A stretch of DNA of 64,000 bases from Synechococcus sp. BO 8801 (GTDB lineage: Bacteria; Cyanobacteriota; Cyanobacteriia; PCC-6307; Cyanobiaceae): positions 101,118 through 165,117 of the forward strand of contig NZ_NQKY01000006.1 in NCBI RefSeq assembly GCF_002252675.1, given 5' to 3'. The position numbers and the translations under genes were made by a program. This document shows positions 61,914 to 64,000 of this stretch, in pieces. The notes beneath the pieces were generated by a model. That model saw only the letters and a program-made list of their open reading frames with translations. It made no database searches and was not told the DNA's origin. Position 1 is the stretch's first letter. Each line of letters begins with the position of its first letter.

Positions 61914-62819
61914 TCAGCCCCGCTGCAGCAGGGGCAGCACCAGGGTCACCAGGGAATAGACCACCGCCGGCACGAACAGGTAGCTGTCGATCCGGTCGAG
62001 GATGCCGCCGTGGCCGGGGATCGCATCGCCGGAGTCCTTGAGGCCCGCATCCCGTTTCATCATCGATTCGGTCAGGTCACCCACCAGGGCGAACAGGGAG
62101 ACCACCGCCCCCAGCACCGCGCCGATCAGCCAGCCCCAGCGCCAACCCAGCAGCACCCCGCCCAGGCCCCCCACCAGCAGGGCGCAGGCCACCCCGCCCA
62201 GGGCCCCCTCCACCGTCTTCCCCGGGGAGATCGGCGAGAGGGCGTGGCGCCCGAGGCGCCGGCCGATCACGTAGGAGCCGATGTCGGTGGCCACGATCAT
62301 CAGGCAGGCCAGCAGGGTGAGGGCCATGCCCGGACTCCAGGGCCAGCCCAGCCCCTCAAGGGCGGGAGCCAGGGCGGGATCGGTGAGGTCCCGCAGCTTG
62401 ATCCAGTGGCTGGGCAGGAAGCCCAGATAGAACAGGCCGAACACCGAGGCGGCGATGTCGGCGATGGTGCCGGTGACGGGCTGGAGGAGCAGCCAGCCGC
62501 AGATCACCGCCCCGGAGGCGGGCAGCACGGCCGCCGCCACGTCGCCCGCCATGCCGCTCCCCCCCCAGAGGCTGCCGGCGGCCACCTGGGTGGAGACCAG
62601 CAGCAGTTGCACCGCCACCAGGGTGGTTTTCACGGCCGGCCGGATGCCCTTGAACTGGGCCATGCGGAAGAACTCCAGCAGGCCCAGGTGCACGATCACC
62701 CCCACGGCGACGGTGAACCACCAGCCGCCCAGGCCCACCACCACCAGCCCGAAGCCACCCGCCAGCCAGCCGCTCAGCAGGCGGGAGAGGGACGTGGCGG
62801 GGCGGGGGGCGGGAGGCAA
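61914..62819 (-). CDS. cdsA: Phosphatidate cytidylyltransferase
   Basis: 301 residues with about eight membrane segments. The signature region SPGKTVEGALGGVACALLVG and GDLTESMMKRDAGLKDSGDAIPGHGGILDRIDSYLF identify CdsA, which makes CDP-diacylglycerol for all phospholipids. Converges with the DUF2993 gene. Confidence 0.95.
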   Translation of the reverse strand: MPPAPRPATSLSRLLSGWLAGGFGLVVVGLGGWWFTVAVGVIVHLGLLEFFRMAQFKGIRPAVKTTLVAVQLLLVSTQVAAGSLWGGSGMAGDVAAAVLPASGAVICGWLLLQPVTGTIADIAASVFGLFYLGFLPSHWIKLRDLTDPALAPALEGLGWPWSPGMALTLLACLMIVATDIGSYVIGRRLGRHALSPISPGKTVEGALGGVACALLVGGLGGVLLGWRWGWLIGAVLGAVVSLFALVGDLTESMMKRDAGLKDSGDAIPGHGGILDRIDSYLFVPAVVYSLVTLVLPLLQRG

Positions 62820-62829
62820 GGGTTCGGAC

Positions 62830-63438
62830 TCAGCGCTCGGCGGCGATCACGAACAGCGGCTCGGCGGCCGCCAGCTTGGCCTGGCTGCCGCGGCGCTGCA
62901 TGCGGTGCACGGTGGCCTGCACCACCTGCACATCGTGGGCGCCCAGCTGGGCGAGGGTGTCGGTGGCCTTCACCAGGCCCTCCAGGTTGACGGTGCTGAT
63001 CACCAGCCGTCCTGAGGGCTGCAGCGCCCCCCAGACGGACCGCAGCACGTCCTCCAGGGGTCGCCCCACCTCCAGCAGCACCCGGTCGGGGTTGGGGGGG
63101 AGCAGGGCCAGGCCCTCCGGGGCCTCGCCGGCGTGGATGTGAAGGTTGTGGATGTCGAAACGCTGCCGGTTGCGTTCCAGCAGCTCGATCGCCTCCGGAT
63201 CCCGTTCCAGGGTGTGCACCGCACCGCCGGGCATCAGCCGGGCGATCTCCAGGGCCAGGGCGCCGGTGCCGCCGCCCACGTCCCAGACGAGGGAATCGGC
63301 CCGGGGCCGCAGGTGGGCCAGCAGCATCACCCGCAGCTCCAGCGGTGTGGGGCTGAAGCCCGGGGCGTCCTCGAAGGCGCTGTCCGGCAGTCCGGGGGTG
63401 ACGAAATCCCAGTGGAAGGGGTTCGGCAACGGGCTCAC
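62830..63438 (-). CDS. cbiT: Cobalt-precorrin-6B (C15)-methyltransferase CbiT
   Basis: 202 residues. GLPDSAFEDAPGFSPTPLELRVMLLAHL is the CbiT opening and LVWDVGGGTGALALEIARL the SAM site; later GRLVISTVNLEGL. It methylates C15 and decarboxylates during corrin ring building. It starts by overlapping the stop of the decarboxylase-type gene (63,435-63,438) and ends 11 bases upstream of cdsA. Confidence 0.92.
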   Translation of the reverse strand: MSPLPNPFHWDFVTPGLPDSAFEDAPGFSPTPLELRVMLLAHLRPRADSLVWDVGGGTGALALEIARLMPGGAVHTLERDPEAIELLERNRQRFDIHNLHIHAGEAPEGLALLPPNPDRVLLEVGRPLEDVLRSVWGALQPSGRLVISTVNLEGLVKATDTLAQLGAHDVQVVQATVHRMQRRGSQAKLAAAEPLFVIAAER

Positions 63439-64000
63439 GAACCGGCCACGACGCTCACCGTATCAGCGATCTGACCGGGCCAGAGACGCCGTTGCGCCAG
63501 CAGCCAGTCGGCGCGGGCCGCATCGATCCGCTCCCCTGGCACCAGCAGCGGGATCCCCGGCGGATAGGGACAGATCGGCGCCGCCGCCACCCGGCCGGCG
63601 GCCTGCTCCAGGGGGACGGCCTCGGCGGGGCTCCGCCAGGCCACGCCGATCGGCAGCTCCGGTGCCGCCAGCAGCGGCAGGGGGGGCGGCGTGAACGGGG
63701 GCAGCGGCGGCCCGCCGAGGGCCCGGCGCAGACCTTCCAGCTGGCGCGGCAGGCGCCGCTCCACACCCCGGGGAGGATTCAGCCCCAGGCAGAAGGTGAG
63801 GGCGCCAGGTTCCGGCAGCTCCGCGATCACCCCCCGCTCCAGCAGCCAGGTGTCGGCCTCCAGGCCGTTGATCCCCAGCGGGGCCGTGGCCAGCACCAGG
63901 CGCAGGGGATCGCCGTTGGCCACCAGCGGCAGGCCCAGGTCCTCCAGCCGGCGGCGCAGCCGGCTCGCCCGGGTCACGGCCCGCTGGCGCTGGCGCTGGC
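63435..64000 (-). CDS. Orn/Lys/Arg decarboxylase-type protein, C-terminal part (cut by window edge)
   Basis: The open frame runs off the right edge; residues RQRAVTRASRLRRRLEDLGL continue upstream. LVLATAPLGINGLEADTWLLERGVIAELPEPGALTFCLGLNP and PPGIPLLVPGERI match the C-terminal domain of PLP-dependent Orn/Lys/Arg decarboxylase-like proteins found near this position in picocyanobacteria. The PLP-binding Lys is outside the window, so activity cannot be judged. A GTG at 63,977 is an internal codon, not the start. Confidence 0.75.
   Translation of the reverse strand, partial: QRQRQRAVTRASRLRRRLEDLGLPLVANGDPLRLVLATAPLGINGLEADTWLLERGVIAELPEPGALTFCLGLNPPRGVERRLPRQLEGLRRALGGPPLPPFTPPPLPLLAAPELPIGVAWRSPAEAVPLEQAAGRVAAAPICPYPPGIPLLVPGERIDAARADWLLAQRRLWPGQIADTVSVVAGS

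Noticed and set aside
63961..64000. A CAGCGC trinucleotide-type repeat at the right edge
   Set aside because: It is a short coding Gln-Arg run in the decarboxylase-type gene, not an array.
1..64000. CRISPR arrays, rRNA genes and complete tRNA genes
   Set aside because: No regularly spaced repeats, rRNA-like sequence or full tRNA cloverleaf with anticodon was seen in the window.

Overview
The window looks like a GC-rich picocyanobacterium of the Synechococcus/Cyanobium type. The evidence is two tandem high-light-inducible proteins behind a promoter carrying an HLR1-type (RpaB) direct repeat, ClpC, a CYP120-like P450, a CbiT cobalamin methyltransferase, and the compact order lysA-cdaA-uppS-bioB. 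Genus level is inference; no rRNA is present.

Positions 1 to about 26,313 behave as an accessory island. A tyrosine integrase (24,905-26,164) sits next to a 3' fragment of a tRNA-Pro(UGG) gene (26,271-26,313), the usual scar of integration into a tRNA 3' end. The intact tRNA should lie left of the window. Inside are an excisionase-like protein, a primase-polymerase/helicase replication protein with iteron-like repeats in its 3' end, a ribbon-helix-helix regulator, a terminase-small-subunit-like HTH protein, a compact DUF932/SSB-like module whose genes are separated by intrinsic terminators, and a structured RNA locus ending in its own terminator.

The most unusual cargo is an AT-rich minus-strand operon (10,678 to 3,591): a 64-codon small ORF, a GST-like protein, an 85-residue protein of unknown family, a radical SAM/SPASM protein, a B12-type radical SAM protein, a NodU/CmcH-type carbamoyltransferase and a TldD-like zinc protease. 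This resembles a pathway for a radical-SAM-modified, carbamoylated and proteolytically matured product, possibly a RiPP. It is bracketed by two colinear copies, about 0.9 and 1.0 kb, of a decayed mobile segment. Just outside lies a protein with a C-terminal DAC (DisA_N)-like domain, so the island may touch cyclic-dinucleotide signalling.

From 26.5 kb the sequence is ordinary GC-rich chromosome: cynS, an IS3-family insertion (27,187-28,452), a P450, the FetAB exporter, a Kir-type channel, a frameshifted glutathionyl-hydroquinone reductase, a GH10-like lipid-anchored or secreted hydrolase, DUF3616, an EF-hand protein, the hli pair, CorA, an RTX-GH64 secreted protein, then the housekeeping block trhO-bioB-uppS-cdaA-lysA, rimI, clpC, a GldA-like dehydrogenase, an alpha/beta hydrolase, DUF1499, a fused FAD oxidoreductase, DUF2993, cdsA, cbiT and an Orn/Lys/Arg-decarboxylase-type gene cut by the right edge.

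All product names are read from motifs and family memory. No database search was possible.
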